A stretch of DNA of 64,000 bases from Salipiger mangrovisoli (GCF_015223355.1 NZ_JADFFK010000007.1:124001-188000), one strand, 5' to 3'; shown: positions 52,769 through 62,862, counted from the stretch's first letter. The notes: a model not told the origin generated them from the letters alone. Numbers and translations are program-made.

Positions 52769-53532
52769 GCGCCGTCCACCTTTCCCGGCGCGACCGGATC
52801 GTCGAGCTTCGCCTGGACAATCCCGCGAAGCTGAACGCCTTCACGGTCGAGATGCTGGCGCAGCTTGCGGCGCATCTGGAGGCGATCGAGCGCGATGCAT
52901 CCATCGCGGCCGTGATGCTGACCGCCGAGGGGGACAGGGCCTTTTGCACCGGGGCGGACATCAACGGTTGGGGGGACCTGAGCCCGGCCGAGTTCGCCCG
53001 TCACTGGGTGCGCGACGGCCACCGCATCTTCGACCGGCTGGCGCGGTTGTCCAAACCGACCGTGGCGGTGCTGAACGGCCATGCCTTTGGCGGCGGACTG
53101 GAGCTGGCGGCGGCCTGCGACATCCGCGTCATGGCACCGAACGCGGCCTTGGCGCTGCCCGAGGCGGGGGTGGGCATCGTGCCCGGCTGGTCGGGAACGC
53201 AGCGGCTGCAGCGGCTGCTGCCCGAGCCGATGGTCAAGGAGATGGCCCTGTTCGGGCACCGCATCAAGGCCGAGCGGGCGCTGGCTTGCGGCTTTGTCGC
53301 GGCGGTGGACGAGGACCCGCGGGCGGCGGCCGATGCCTTGCTGGCCAGGGCCGTCACCCTGTCGCCGCGCGCCGTCGAGATCTCGAAGTCGATGATCCAC
53401 GCCGCCGCGGGCGAGGACCGCGGCGCGATGGTCGAGGCACTTGGGAGCGCGGCGATCGCCGCCACAGCCGACAGGCAGGAAGGCGTCGCCGCATTCCGCG
53501 AGAAACGAAAGCCGGAATTTTCGGGAACCTGA
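52765..53532 (+). CDS. Enoyl-CoA hydratase/isomerase (crotonase) family
   Basis: A 255-residue crotonase. The oxyanion hole is formed by FCTGADINGWG (about residues 51-61) and NGHAFGGGLELAAACD (about 98-113). Both glutamates of true hydratases are present: the E in GGLELA and the E in ALPEAGVGI. It therefore looks like an active 2-enoyl-CoA hydratase rather than an isomerase. The start overlaps the CoA-transferase; the aldehyde dehydrogenase gene follows directly. A substrate with a branched or ring structure is possible. Confidence 0.88.
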   Translation: MSAVHLSRRDRIVELRLDNPAKLNAFTVEMLAQLAAHLEAIERDASIAAVMLTAEGDRAFCTGADINGWGDLSPAEFARHWVRDGHRIFDRLARLSKPTVAVLNGHAFGGGLELAAACDIRVMAPNAALALPEAGVGIVPGWSGTQRLQRLLPEPMVKEMALFGHRIKAERALACGFVAAVDEDPRAAADALLARAVTLSPRAVEISKSMIHAAAGEDRGAMVEALGSAAIAATADRQEGVAAFREKRKPEFSGT

Positions 53533-53534
53533 CA

Positions 53535-55064
53535 ATGAACGATCTTCTGCACATCATCTCTGAGCCGGCCCTGAACGTGCCAGCTTCGCCGTACCAGGCG
53601 CGACACTTCATCGACGGCGCCCTGGTGGACAGCGCGGACGGGCGCAAATCCGATCGCAGGTCGCCGTCGCATGGCGTCGTCGTCAGCCAGGCTGCCCTCG
53701 GCGGCGTCGCGGAAACCGAAGCCGCGATAGCGGCCGCGCGCAGAGCCTTCGACGACGGCCGTTGGAGCAGGCTGTCGGGCAAGGACCGTGCCCGCGTCCT
53801 GAACAAGGTCGCCGACCTGATCGAGCGCAACGAGGAGCGGCTCGCGCTTCTGGAAACGCTGGAAAGCGGCAAGCCGATCTCGCAGGCACGGGGCGAATGC
53901 GGCGGCGCCGCGGACCTCTGGCGCTATGCCGCATCGCTGGCGCGCACATCGCACGGCGACAGTCACAACACCCTCGGCCCGGACATCCTCGGGGTCGTGG
54001 TCAAGGAGCCGATCGGCGTCGTCTCGATCATCACGCCCTGGAACTTTCCCTTCTGGATCCTCAGCCAGAAGCTGCCCTTCGCGCTGGCCGCCGGCTGCAC
54101 CTGCGTGGTCAAGCCGTCCGAGATGACGCCTTCGACGACCGCGATGCTTGCCGAGCTGCTGGCCGAAGCCGGCTTGCCGGCGGGCGTGTGCAACATCGTC
54201 CTCGGCCATGGCGATCCGGTCGGCAGCCTGATGACCAGCCACCCCGAGGTGGACATGGTCAGCTTCACCGGGTCCACGGCGGTCGGCAAGCGCATCACCG
54301 CGACGGCCGGCCAGTCCCTGAAGAAGGTCGCGCTGGAGCTGGGTGGCAAGAACCCGCAGGTGATCTTCCCCGACGCGGACCTCGAGACCGCCGCCGACGC
54401 GGTGACCTTCGGCATCTATTTCAACGTCGGCCAGTGCTGCAATTCCTCGAGCCGGATCATCGTCCACGAGGACATCGCGGATGCCTTCGTCGACCGGGTG
54501 GTCGCGCTGTCGCGCAAGGTGGCGTTCGGCAATCCGCTGCACCCGGACACGCAGGTCGGCGCCATCGTGACCCCCGAGCACCGCGAGAAGATCGACGGCT
54601 ACGTCAGGGCGGCGCAGGAGGCTGGGGCGGAGCTGTGCCTGGGCGGAGCGGGGCTGTCGGTGCCGGGCCTCGGCGACCAGTTCTACCAGCCGACGGTGAT
54701 CCGCCGCGTGACGCCGGACATGGCCATCGCCCGCGAGGAGGTCTTCGGCCCGGTGCTGTCGGTGCTGACCTTTGGCAGCTTCGACGAGGCCATCGCGCTG
54801 GCGAACGACGCGACCTACGGCCTTTCGGCCGGGGTCTGGAGCGAGAACGTCCACACCTGCCTCGAGTTCTGCCGCCGCGTGCAGGCCGGGACGGTCTGGA
54901 CCAACACCTGGATGGATGGCTTCCCCGAAATGACCTTCGGCGGCGTCAAGCAGTCCGGCCAGGGGCGCGAGATCGGAAGCTACGGCTTCGACGAATTTCT
55001 CGAGGTGAAATCGATGGTGCTGCGGCTGGGCCGCACCAGGGTGCCTTGGGTCAGGAACACCTGA
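53535..55064 (+). CDS. NAD(P)-dependent aldehyde dehydrogenase
   Basis: A 509-residue aldehyde dehydrogenase of the betaine/retinal-type superfamily. ELGGKNPQ carries the general-base glutamate, and C302 in F-N-V-G-Q-C-C is the catalytic nucleophile (GQxC position). NAD contacts are in TPWNFPFW and [11 protein letters not shown]. It oxidises an aldehyde to the acid (not a CoA-acylating type). ATG 53535 is two bases after the crotonase stop. In the pathway it would act after a GMC alcohol oxidation. Confidence 0.92.
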   Translation: MNDLLHIISEPALNVPASPYQARHFIDGALVDSADGRKSDRRSPSHGVVVSQAALGGVAETEAAIAAARRAFDDGRWSRLSGKDRARVLNKVADLIERNEERLALLETLESGKPISQARGECGGAADLWRYAASLARTSHGDSHNTLGPDILGVVVKEPIGVVSIITPWNFPFWILSQKLPFALAAGCTCVVKPSEMTPSTTAMLAELLAEAGLPAGVCNIVLGHGDPVGSLMTSHPEVDMVSFTGSTAVGKRITATAGQSLKKVALELGGKNPQVIFPDADLETAADAVTFGIYFNVGQCCNSSSRIIVHEDIADAFVDRVVALSRKVAFGNPLHPDTQVGAIVTPEHREKIDGYVRAAQEAGAELCLGGAGLSVPGLGDQFYQPTVIRRVTPDMAIAREEVFGPVLSVLTFGSFDEAIALANDATYGLSAGVWSENVHTCLEFCRRVQAGTVWTNTWMDGFPEMTFGGVKQSGQGREIGSYGFDEFLEVKSMVLRLGRTRVPWVRNT

Positions 55065-55110
55065 GCCGGAACAGGCCAGGCAAAGCCAACGCAGACAGGA
55101 GGAGAACCAA

Positions 55111-56364
55111 ATGCGTAGGTATCTTGGAGGAGCGGCATCGCTTTTGGCGGCGCTGATGGTGACGAGCAGCATGGCGCGTGCCGCCGATGTCGAGGTGCTG
55201 CACTGGTGGACCTCGGGCGGCGAGGCCGCGGCGCTGAACGTGCTGAAGGACAAGCTTCAGAGCCAGGGCATCACCTGGAAGGACATGCCGGTCGCGGGCG
55301 GTGGCGGCACCGAGGCGATGACCGTCCTGCGCGCGCGCGTGACGGCCGGAAACCCGCCGACCGCGGTGCAGATGCTGGGCTTCGACATCCAGGACTGGGC
55401 CAAGGAAGGCGCGCTCGGCAATCTGGACGAGGTCGCCTCGGCCGAGGGATGGGACGCGGTGGTTCCCGAAGCCCTGCAGCGCTTTTCGAAATACGACGGG
55501 CACTGGATCGCGGCGCCGGTCAACGTCCACTCGACCAATTGGGTCTGGGCCAACAAGTCGGTCCTAGACGGCCTTGGTATCGCGGAGCCGAAGACCTGGG
55601 ACGAGTTCATCGCCGCGCTTCAGAAGGTCAAGGACGCGGGCAAGGTCGCGCTGGCGCACGGCGGGCAGCCCTGGCAGGACGCCACGCTGTTCGACGGGGT
55701 CGTGCTGGCCACTGGCGGCGTCGACTTCTACAAGAAGGCCTTTGTCGAGCTCGATCCGGAAGCGCTGGGATCGGACACGATGAAGCAGGTCTTCGACCGC
55801 ATGACCGTGCTGCGCGGCTTCGTCGACGACAACTTCTCGGGGCGGGACTGGAATCTGGCCTCGGCGATGGTCATCAAGGGCGATGCCGCGTTCCAGATCA
55901 TGGGCGACTGGGCGAAGGGCGAGTTCCTGAAGGCGGGCAAGGTGCCCGACGAGGATTTCCTGTGCTTCCGCGTGCCCGGCTCCGAGACCGCCGTCAGCTT
56001 CAACTCGGACCAGTTCGCCATCTTCGCCGTCTCGTCCGACGATGCCAGGAAGGCCCAGGCGACGATGGCGTCCGACATCATGAGCCCGGATTTCCAGATC
56101 GCCTTCAACAAGGTGAAAGGGTCCGTCCCGGCCAGGACCGACGTTCCGAAGGATGACTTCGACGCCTGCGGGCAGAAGGGGATGGAGCAACTTGCCGCCG
56201 CGAACGAGGCCGGCACGCTGGTCGGGTCGATCGCCCACGGGCACGCGAACCCCGCGGCCGTCAAGAACGCGATCTACGACGTCGTCACCGCCGAGTTCAA
56301 CGGCGAGTACGACAGCGCGACCGCCGTCGAGGAACTGGTGACCGCTGTCGAGATCAACAAGTGA
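55111..56364 (+). CDS. Sugar-type ABC transporter binding protein (CUT1)
   Basis: A 417-residue periplasmic binding protein of the extracellular solute-binding family 1. The signal peptide [17 protein letters not shown] ends near [17 protein letters not shown] (about residue 25). [14 protein letters not shown] is the classic mature N-terminus. CUT1 transporters move oligosaccharides, polyols and glycerol phosphates. The protein is slightly shorter than typical MalE-like binders. AGGAGG precedes ATG 55111. It is followed by two permeases and an ATPase. Confidence 0.92.
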   Translation: MRRYLGGAASLLAALMVTSSMARAADVEVLHWWTSGGEAAALNVLKDKLQSQGITWKDMPVAGGGGTEAMTVLRARVTAGNPPTAVQMLGFDIQDWAKEGALGNLDEVASAEGWDAVVPEALQRFSKYDGHWIAAPVNVHSTNWVWANKSVLDGLGIAEPKTWDEFIAALQKVKDAGKVALAHGGQPWQDATLFDGVVLATGGVDFYKKAFVELDPEALGSDTMKQVFDRMTVLRGFVDDNFSGRDWNLASAMVIKGDAAFQIMGDWAKGEFLKAGKVPDEDFLCFRVPGSETAVSFNSDQFAIFAVSSDDARKAQATMASDIMSPDFQIAFNKVKGSVPARTDVPKDDFDACGQKGMEQLAAANEAGTLVGSIAHGHANPAAVKNAIYDVVTAEFNGEYDSATAVEELVTAVEINK

Positions 56365-56424
56365 TCTGACCTCGGCCGGGGGAGGGCGAGGTCGCTCTCC
56401 CCCTACAGCGCAGGGATACCCAAA

Positions 56425-57339
56425 ATGGCATCAACCACAGACACTCACAGGGACGTTCCCCAACGGGCGGGCAGCGACTGGCTGCGCGACGCGCTCCCCA
56501 AACTCGTCCTCAGCCCGAGCCTCGCGATCGTTCTGGTGTTCGTCTACGGGTTCATCCTGTTCACCGTCTACCTGTCGTTCACCGACAGCCGCATCCTGCC
56601 GTCCTACGGCTGGGTCAGCTGGCTGAACTACGACCGGCTGTTCTCGATCCGCGAATGGAAGATCGCCGTCGTCAACCTGCTGATCTTCGGCGCGCTGTAT
56701 ATTGTGATCTGCTGCGTGCTCGGGCTGGCGCTGGCGATCCTGCTGGACCAGAAGGTGCGCGCCGAGGGCTTCATCCGGACGATCTACCTCTACCCGATGG
56801 CGCTGAGCTTCATCGTCACCGGCATCGCCTGGAAATGGTTCCTCGACCCTGGCATCGGCCTGCAGGCCGTGGTGCGGTCCTGGGGCTGGGAGAGCTTTAC
56901 CTTCACCTGGATCAAGGACAGCGACATGGCGATCTACACCATCGTCATCGCCGCCGTCTGGCAGACCTCGGGTTTCGTGATGGCGATGTTCCTGGCCGGT
57001 CTGCGCGGCATCGACAACGAGGTGATGAAGGCGGCCCAGATCGACGGCGCCTCGAGCTTCGCGCTGTACAGGCGGATCGTCATTCCGCAACTGCGCCCCG
57101 CCTTCATGTCCGCCTTCGTCGTGCTGGCGCACATGGCGATCAAGTCCTACGACCTGATCATCGCGCTGACCGGCGGCGGCCCCGGAACGGCGACCTCGAT
57201 GCCCGCGACCTTCATGTATTCCTACACCTTCACCCGGAACCAGATGGGGATCGGTGCGGCCTCGGCTACGATCATGATGATGTCGATCGCGGCGATCATG
57301 GTTCCGTACATCTATTCCGAACTGAGGGAGAAGAAGTGA
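56425..57339 (+). CDS. Sugar-type ABC transporter permease 1 (CUT1)
   Basis: A 304-residue MalF/UgpA-like permease with six membrane segments. The EAA loop is EVMKAAQIDGASSFALYRRI (about 193-212), which contacts the ATPase. The N-terminus is cytoplasmic. The stop overlaps the next ATG as TGATG. Confidence 0.93.
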   Translation: MASTTDTHRDVPQRAGSDWLRDALPKLVLSPSLAIVLVFVYGFILFTVYLSFTDSRILPSYGWVSWLNYDRLFSIREWKIAVVNLLIFGALYIVICCVLGLALAILLDQKVRAEGFIRTIYLYPMALSFIVTGIAWKWFLDPGIGLQAVVRSWGWESFTFTWIKDSDMAIYTIVIAAVWQTSGFVMAMFLAGLRGIDNEVMKAAQIDGASSFALYRRIVIPQLRPAFMSAFVVLAHMAIKSYDLIIALTGGGPGTATSMPATFMYSYTFTRNQMGIGAASATIMMMSIAAIMVPYIYSELREKK

Positions 57340-58223
57340 TGGCTGGCTCTTCGGCTTCCCAGCAGGTGGTCCGCACCGGCGCCGGGGCGCGGTTCGTGAT
57401 CTACACGATCCTGATCCTGTTCTGCCTCTACTACCTGGTCCCGCTCTACGTCATGGTGGTCAACTCGTTGAAACCGCTGGGCGAGATCACCTCGGGCGGG
57501 ATGATGTCCCTGCCGCGCGAATGGACGCTGGCGCCTTGGCACAGCGCCTGGTCCACGGCCCAGGTCGGGGTCGAGGCGACCGGTCTGCGGCCGTTCTTCC
57601 TGAACTCCATCCTGATGGTGGTGCCCGCCGTCGCGCTGTCGACGTTCTTCGGGGCGCTGAACGGCTACGTGCTGACCAAGTGGCGCTTCCGCGGAGACAC
57701 CCTTGTCTTCGGGCTGCTGCTGTTCGCCTGCTTCATCCCGTTCCAGATGGTGCTGATCCCGATGGCGCGGATGCTCGGCCTGATGCACGCCGCCGGTACC
57801 GTGCCGGGACTGATCTTCGTGCACCTGGTCTACGGCATCGGGTTTTCGACCCTGTATTTCCGCAACTACTACCAGCAGTTCCCGACCGAGCTGGTCCGGG
57901 CGGCGATGATAGACGGCGCGGGCTTCTTCACCATCTTCCGCCGCATCATGCTTCCGGCGTCGGGGCCGATCGCGGTGGTCTGCATCATCTGGCAGTTCAC
58001 CAACATCTGGAACGACTTCCTGTTCGGTGCCTCGTTCTCGGACTTCGACAGCCAGCCGATGACCGTCGCGCTGAACAACCTGGTCCAGTCCTCGACGGGC
58101 GTGAAGGAATACAACGTGCATTTCGCCGGGGCGATCCTGGCCGCTCTTCCCACCCTCTTCGTCTACATCGTCGCCGGCCGGTTCTTCGTCCGCGGTCTGA
58201 TGGCAGGCTCCGTGAAAGGATGA
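57339..58223 (+). CDS. Sugar-type ABC transporter permease 2 (CUT1)
   Basis: A 294-residue MalG/UgpE-like permease with six membrane segments. The EAA loop is ELVRAAMIDGAGFFTIFRRI (about 183-202). ATG 57339 shares a base with the previous stop, and its own stop overlaps the ATPase start (ATGA), so the four transporter proteins are made in a coupled way. Confidence 0.93.
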   Translation: MAGSSASQQVVRTGAGARFVIYTILILFCLYYLVPLYVMVVNSLKPLGEITSGGMMSLPREWTLAPWHSAWSTAQVGVEATGLRPFFLNSILMVVPAVALSTFFGALNGYVLTKWRFRGDTLVFGLLLFACFIPFQMVLIPMARMLGLMHAAGTVPGLIFVHLVYGIGFSTLYFRNYYQQFPTELVRAAMIDGAGFFTIFRRIMLPASGPIAVVCIIWQFTNIWNDFLFGASFSDFDSQPMTVALNNLVQSSTGVKEYNVHFAGAILAALPTLFVYIVAGRFFVRGLMAGSVKG

Positions 58224-59344
58224 TCCAGATGGGATTTCTCGACATCAGACAGGCCACCAAGTCCTACGGCGCGCTCAAGGTGCTGCACGAGACCGACATC
58301 TCGATCGAGGAGGGCGAGTTCCTTGTCTTGGTCGGGCCGTCCGGTTGCGGCAAGTCGACGCTGCTGAACATGATCGCAGGACTCGAAGAGGTCACGACCG
58401 GCGACATCTCGATCAAGGGCCGGTCGATGACCGGGGTGCGTCCGGCGGACCGCAACATCGCGATGGTGTTCCAGTCCTATGCCCTCTATCCCACCATGAA
58501 CGTCGGCCAGAACATCGCCTTCGGGCTGGAAATGCACGGTGTTCCCAAGCCCGAACGCGAGAAGGCCGTGGCCGAGGCCGCCGAGCTTTTGCAGATCGGG
58601 CATCTGCTGGACCGCAAGCCGGGGCAGCTGTCCGGCGGCCAGCGTCAGCGGGTGGCCATGGGCCGGGCGCTGGTGCGTGACCCCGACGTGTTCCTGTTCG
58701 ACGAGCCCCTGTCGAACCTCGACGCCAAGCTGCGCGTCGACATGCGCACCGAGATCAAGAAGCTGCACCAGAAGCTGCGCACGACCATTGTCTACGTGAC
58801 CCACGACCAGATCGAGGCCCTGACGCTGTCGACCCGGATCGCGGTGATGTACGGCGGCCATGTCCAGCAGCTTGGCACGCCCAGCGAAATCTACGACCAT
58901 CCCGCCAACATGTTCGTCGCGGGGTTCATGGGCTCTCCGTCGATGAACCTGTTCCCGGCGTCGGTCGCGCAGGAAAATGGCAAGGCGGTTGCCAAGGTCG
59001 AGCTTGCCGATCGATCGACCGTTGCGCTGCCGTTCCCGGACCATGCCGAGATGGCGCGTCACGCGGGGAGGGAGATCGTGCTGGGCATCAGGCCCGAGGC
59101 GATCACCGACCCCGACGGCTCGGATCGCAACAGCGCGTCGATCCACCACTTCGATGCGAATGTCGAAGTGACCGAGCCGGCAGGGTCGGATACCTTCGTC
59201 GTCACCCACATGGGAGGAAAGGAAGTGACCGGCCGATTCCGGGCAAACGTGGATGTCCGGGCGGGCCGGACCTTCAAGTTCGCCGTCAACATGGACAAGG
59301 CGGTTGCCTTCGATCCGAAGTCGGAAGAGCGGATCTCGGCATGA
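58220..59344 (+). CDS. Sugar-type ABC transporter ATPase (UgpC/MalK-like)
   Basis: A 374-residue ATPase with Walker A GPSGCGKST (39-47), signature LSGGQRQRVAMGRAL, Walker B VFLFDEPLSNLDAKL and H-loop YVTHDQIEAL. The C-terminal TOBE/OB domain (about 240-370) includes GIRPEAITDPDG, which in MalK-type ATPases can bind regulators. ATG 58220 overlaps the permease stop; ATG 58229 is a less coupled alternative. The stop overlaps the next start. Confidence 0.93.
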   Translation: MIQMGFLDIRQATKSYGALKVLHETDISIEEGEFLVLVGPSGCGKSTLLNMIAGLEEVTTGDISIKGRSMTGVRPADRNIAMVFQSYALYPTMNVGQNIAFGLEMHGVPKPEREKAVAEAAELLQIGHLLDRKPGQLSGGQRQRVAMGRALVRDPDVFLFDEPLSNLDAKLRVDMRTEIKKLHQKLRTTIVYVTHDQIEALTLSTRIAVMYGGHVQQLGTPSEIYDHPANMFVAGFMGSPSMNLFPASVAQENGKAVAKVELADRSTVALPFPDHAEMARHAGREIVLGIRPEAITDPDGSDRNSASIHHFDANVEVTEPAGSDTFVVTHMGGKEVTGRFRANVDVRAGRTFKFAVNMDKAVAFDPKSEERISA

Positions 59345-60834
59345 GCGACGGTCCCGACGTCATCGTCATCGGATCCGGAATGGGGGGCGCGACCTTCGCC
59401 GCGGCCCTTGCCGGGTCCGGGCGGCGCATCCTGATCCTGGAACGTGGCGATCATCTTCGCCCCTCGGAGCATGATCGCAGCGACAGGGCCATTTTCGTCG
59501 ACGGGCATTACCGACCCGCGGAGGAATGGCTGGATGGCGCGGGACAGCCGTTCAACCCGGGGAACTACTACAATGTCGGTGGCAACTCCAAGTTCTACGG
59601 CGGGGTGCTGATCCGCTACCGGCGCGAGGATTTCTCGCCTCTCGTCCACATGGGCGGGACCACGCCGGGCTGGCCGATGTCCTATGACGACATCGAGCCG
59701 TTCTACAGCCGCGCCGAACAGCTCTACCAGGTGCGCGGGCAGCTCGGCGAGGATCCGACCGAACCGCCTCACTCGAAGCCCTATCCGCACCCTCCGCTGC
59801 CGGACGAGACCGCCATCGCGGACTTGCGATCGCGGCTGTCATCGGTCGGATTGCACCCGAGCAGCCTCCCTCTCGGCGTCAATCTCGACCGATGGCTGTC
59901 GCGGGCGAAGACGCCCTGGGACGGCTTTCCCGATACGACCGGCGGCAAGATGGATGCGGAATCCGGCGGGCTGCAAGCCGCCTTGCGGCATGGGAACGTC
60001 ACGCTGCGCACTGGGGCTCGGGTCAGACGGCTTTTGACCGGGGCAGGCAATCGCGTGACCGCCGTCGAGCTGACGAGCGGCGAAGTCCTTTCCGCCCCGA
60101 CCGTCGTGCTTGCCGCGGGGGCCGTCCAGACCGCCGCGCTGCTGCTGGCCTCGGCGAACGCGGGCAATCCGCACGGGCTGGCGAACCGGTCGGACCAGGT
60201 GGGCCGCAACTTCATGAACCACAACTGCTCGGCGATGCTGGCGCTGCACCCTTTGCGGCGCAATCCGTCGATCTACCAGAAAACCCTGATGGTGAACGAC
60301 TTCTACCTGACCGGGGGGCCGAATGGCGCGCCTCTGGGGAACGTCCAGCTTCTGGGCAAGATCTCGGGGCCGATCCTTCAGGCGTCTTCGCCGCTGCCCG
60401 GTCCGCTGGCACGGTGGGTGGCGGGACGCTCCGTCGACCTCTACCTCATGTCCGAGGATCTGCCGAACCCGGAAAGCCGCGTCAGCCTGCGGAACGGCCA
60501 GATCGTGCTCGACTGGAAACGCTCGAACCTGCAGGCCCATCTCGCGCTTGTCGCGCGGCTCAAGTCCGACCTGCGCAGGGCCGGGTATCCGATCGTGCTG
60601 TCACGCCCCTTCGACCGACGCACGCCGTCGCATCAGTGCGGGACGGCGCGCATGGGTCTCGATCCTGCGTCCAGCGTCGTCGACATCCATTGCCGCAGCC
60701 ATGACCACCCGAACCTGTTCATCACCGACGCATCGGTGCTTCCGACCTCGGCGGCGGTGAATCCCGCGCTGACGGTGGCCGCCCTTGCGATCCGGGCAGC
60801 AGACCACATGCAACAGACCGAGCGGGCCGCCTGA
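59341..60834 (+). CDS. GMC-family flavin oxidoreductase 1
   Basis: A 497-residue GMC enzyme with the FAD pocket VIVIGSGMGGATFA (about residues 8-21) and NYYNVGGNSKFYGG (about 77-90). The C-terminal domain carries HQCGTARMG and DASVLPTSAAVNPALTVAA, with the catalytic His and Asn pair. The overall layout is like the large subunit of membrane or periplasmic sugar/polyol dehydrogenases (glucoside 3-dehydrogenase or gluconate 2-dehydrogenase types). No signal peptide or partner gamma/cytochrome subunit is present. It may oxidise a sugar ring hydroxyl, which would suit the Gfo/Idh enzyme upstream. The start overlaps the ATPase stop. Confidence 0.88.
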   Translation: MSDGPDVIVIGSGMGGATFAAALAGSGRRILILERGDHLRPSEHDRSDRAIFVDGHYRPAEEWLDGAGQPFNPGNYYNVGGNSKFYGGVLIRYRREDFSPLVHMGGTTPGWPMSYDDIEPFYSRAEQLYQVRGQLGEDPTEPPHSKPYPHPPLPDETAIADLRSRLSSVGLHPSSLPLGVNLDRWLSRAKTPWDGFPDTTGGKMDAESGGLQAALRHGNVTLRTGARVRRLLTGAGNRVTAVELTSGEVLSAPTVVLAAGAVQTAALLLASANAGNPHGLANRSDQVGRNFMNHNCSAMLALHPLRRNPSIYQKTLMVNDFYLTGGPNGAPLGNVQLLGKISGPILQASSPLPGPLARWVAGRSVDLYLMSEDLPNPESRVSLRNGQIVLDWKRSNLQAHLALVARLKSDLRRAGYPIVLSRPFDRRTPSHQCGTARMGLDPASSVVDIHCRSHDHPNLFITDASVLPTSAAVNPALTVAALAIRAADHMQQTERAA

Positions 60835-60866
60835 CAGAGGGCGACCGGCAATTCCGAGGAAAGACG

Positions 60867-62456
60867 ATGACCAAGGGCTACGACTTCATCATCATCGGCG
60901 GCGGTTCGGCGGGATCGGTCCTGGCCGGACGCCTGTCCGAAGACCCGGCGGCGCGGGTACTGCTGCTGGAAGCGGGCGGCAGCGACAGGCACCCCTTCTA
61001 CCACCTGCCTGCCGGTTTCGCGAAGATGACCAAGGGCATCGGCTCATGGGGTTGGGATACGGTTCCCCAGACGCATATGCAGAACAAGGTGTTCCGCTAC
61101 ACCCAGGCCAAGGTGATCGGTGGCGGCTCGGCGATCAACGCGCAGGTCTACACGCGGGGCAATGCGCAGGACTACGAGGACTGGCGGCAGATCGGATGCA
61201 CCGGCTGGGGCTATGACGACGTGCTGCCTTACTTCCGCAAGGCCGAGGACAACGAGACCCACGAGAACCGGTATCACGGCAAGGGCGGGCCGCTGGGTGT
61301 CAGCGAGCCGCGTGCGCCGCTGCCGATCTGCGAGGCCTATTTCGAGGCCGCCGCCGCGCTCGGCATCCCGCGCAACATGGACATCAACGGCGAGACGCAG
61401 GACGGTGTCTGCTACTACCAGCTGACCCAGAGGAACGTGCGCCGGTCCTCGGCCGCGATGGCCTATGTCTCGCCGAACCGCCATCGCCCGAACCTGACCG
61501 TCCGGCTGGGCGCACAGGTGCGCAGGCTGCTGATCGAGAAGGGGCGCGCGACGGGGGTGGAGCTCGTCGATGGCACGCGGCTGACCGCGAGCCGCGAGGT
61601 GCTGCTGTCCTCCGGGGCGATCGGGTCCCCCCGGCTGCTGCAATTGTCGGGGATCGGGCCGGCCGATCACCTGCAAGCCCTTGGCATGAAGGTGGTGCAT
61701 GACCAGCCGGAGATCGGCTCCAACCTCCAGGACCACCTGGACCTCTACTGCATCGTGGAGCTGTCCGGCCCCTACAGCTACGACCGCTATGCCAGGCCCC
61801 AGTGGGCGGCGGTCGCGGGACTGCAATACCTCTTCGGACGCAAGGGGCCGGTGGCCTCTTCGCTCTTCGAGACGGGGGGCTTCTGGTACGCCGACCCAAG
61901 CGCCCGTTCGCCGGACATCCAGCTCCACCTCGGGCTTGGCACCGGGATCGAGCACGGCGTCGCGTCCATGCCGCAAGGCGGGATCACGCTGAACTCGTGC
62001 TACCTGCGCCCGCGCTCCCGAGGCACGGTGCGGCTGCAAAGCGACGACCCGGCCAAGGCGCCGCTGATCGATCCCAATTACCTGGCCGACCCCATGGACC
62101 GCGAGATGACGATCCGCGGGCTGAAGCTGACGCAGGAGATCCTGTCACAGGGGCCGTTGAAGAAGTTCATCCTTGCCGAGAGGCTGCCCGGCCCGGACGT
62201 GAAGACGGACAGGGACTACTTCGACTTCATCTGCGCCCATTCCAAGACCTCGCACCATTGCGCGGGGACCTGCCGGATGGGTGCCGACCCGGCGGCCGTG
62301 GTCGACCCGAGGTTGCGCTTCAACGGGATCGACGGGCTGAGGATCGTCGACAACTCGATCATGCCGACGGTGATCTCTTCGAACACCAATGCGGCGGCGA
62401 TCATGATCGGCGAAAAGGCGGCCGACATGATCAAGTTCGACAATGGGATGGGCTGA
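60867..62456 (+). CDS. GMC-family flavin oxidoreductase 2 (choline/alcohol dehydrogenase-like)
   Basis: A 529-residue GMC oxidoreductase of the BetA/alcohol-dehydrogenase branch. The FAD motif is DFIIIGGGSAGSVLAGRLSE (about residues 6-25), followed by KVIGGGSAINAQVYTRG. The C-terminal catalytic site is HHCAGTCRMG with the Asn in SSNTNAAA. It should oxidise a primary alcohol to an aldehyde, feeding the aldehyde dehydrogenase. No signal peptide. It follows the first GMC gene after 32 bases, with GAGGAAAG before ATG 60867. Confidence 0.9.
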   Translation: MTKGYDFIIIGGGSAGSVLAGRLSEDPAARVLLLEAGGSDRHPFYHLPAGFAKMTKGIGSWGWDTVPQTHMQNKVFRYTQAKVIGGGSAINAQVYTRGNAQDYEDWRQIGCTGWGYDDVLPYFRKAEDNETHENRYHGKGGPLGVSEPRAPLPICEAYFEAAAALGIPRNMDINGETQDGVCYYQLTQRNVRRSSAAMAYVSPNRHRPNLTVRLGAQVRRLLIEKGRATGVELVDGTRLTASREVLLSSGAIGSPRLLQLSGIGPADHLQALGMKVVHDQPEIGSNLQDHLDLYCIVELSGPYSYDRYARPQWAAVAGLQYLFGRKGPVASSLFETGGFWYADPSARSPDIQLHLGLGTGIEHGVASMPQGGITLNSCYLRPRSRGTVRLQSDDPAKAPLIDPNYLADPMDREMTIRGLKLTQEILSQGPLKKFILAERLPGPDVKTDRDYFDFICAHSKTSHHCAGTCRMGADPAAVVDPRLRFNGIDGLRIVDNSIMPTVISSNTNAAAIMIGEKAADMIKFDNGMG

Positions 62457-62459
62457 GAA

Positions 62460-62783
62460 ATGGTAAGACACATCGTTCTGATCCGCTTTCGGGCGGGCAC
62501 CGGCGAGGCCGCCATCGCCGAGCTGTTCGCGGAACTGCACCGGATCGAGGGCAAGGTGCCCGGCCTCGTCTCGATAACGTCGGGGCGCAGCGAGAGCCCC
62601 GAGAAGATGGAGCGCGGATACATGCATGGCTTCGTCGTGGATTTCGACGATTGGGAGGGTTTGCAGGCCTACCAGGACCACCCGGAACACCAGGCGCTGG
62701 GGGCGAAGCTGGTCGAAAACGCCGAGGGCGGCAAGGACGGCATCCTCTGCTTCGATCTGCCCCTCGGGTCGAAAGGCACATGA
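62460..62783 (+). CDS. Dabb-domain (stress-responsive A/B barrel) protein
   Basis: A 107-residue dimeric alpha-beta barrel domain protein: MVRHIVLIRFRAGTGEAAIA is the domain start, with YMHGFVVDFDDWEGLQAYQDHPEHQAL the conserved end. Enzymes of this fold act as small isomerases, cyclases or decarboxylases, and others have no known function. It starts three bases after the second GMC stop, in the operon, so it probably has a catalytic role on a pathway intermediate. Confidence 0.85.
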   Translation: MVRHIVLIRFRAGTGEAAIAELFAELHRIEGKVPGLVSITSGRSESPEKMERGYMHGFVVDFDDWEGLQAYQDHPEHQALGAKLVENAEGGKDGILCFDLPLGSKGT

Positions 62784-62862
62784 TCATGCGTCCGGTCCAC
62801 TTTCCATCCACCTGCTATGTGGCGCATTCTTCACGGCAAGATCCGGATGAAGGCAGACGAAC

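Noticed and set aside
53001-55253. A 750-codon minus-strand frame opposite the crotonase and aldehyde dehydrogenase
   Set aside because: Antisense shadow; the plus-strand genes have complete active sites.
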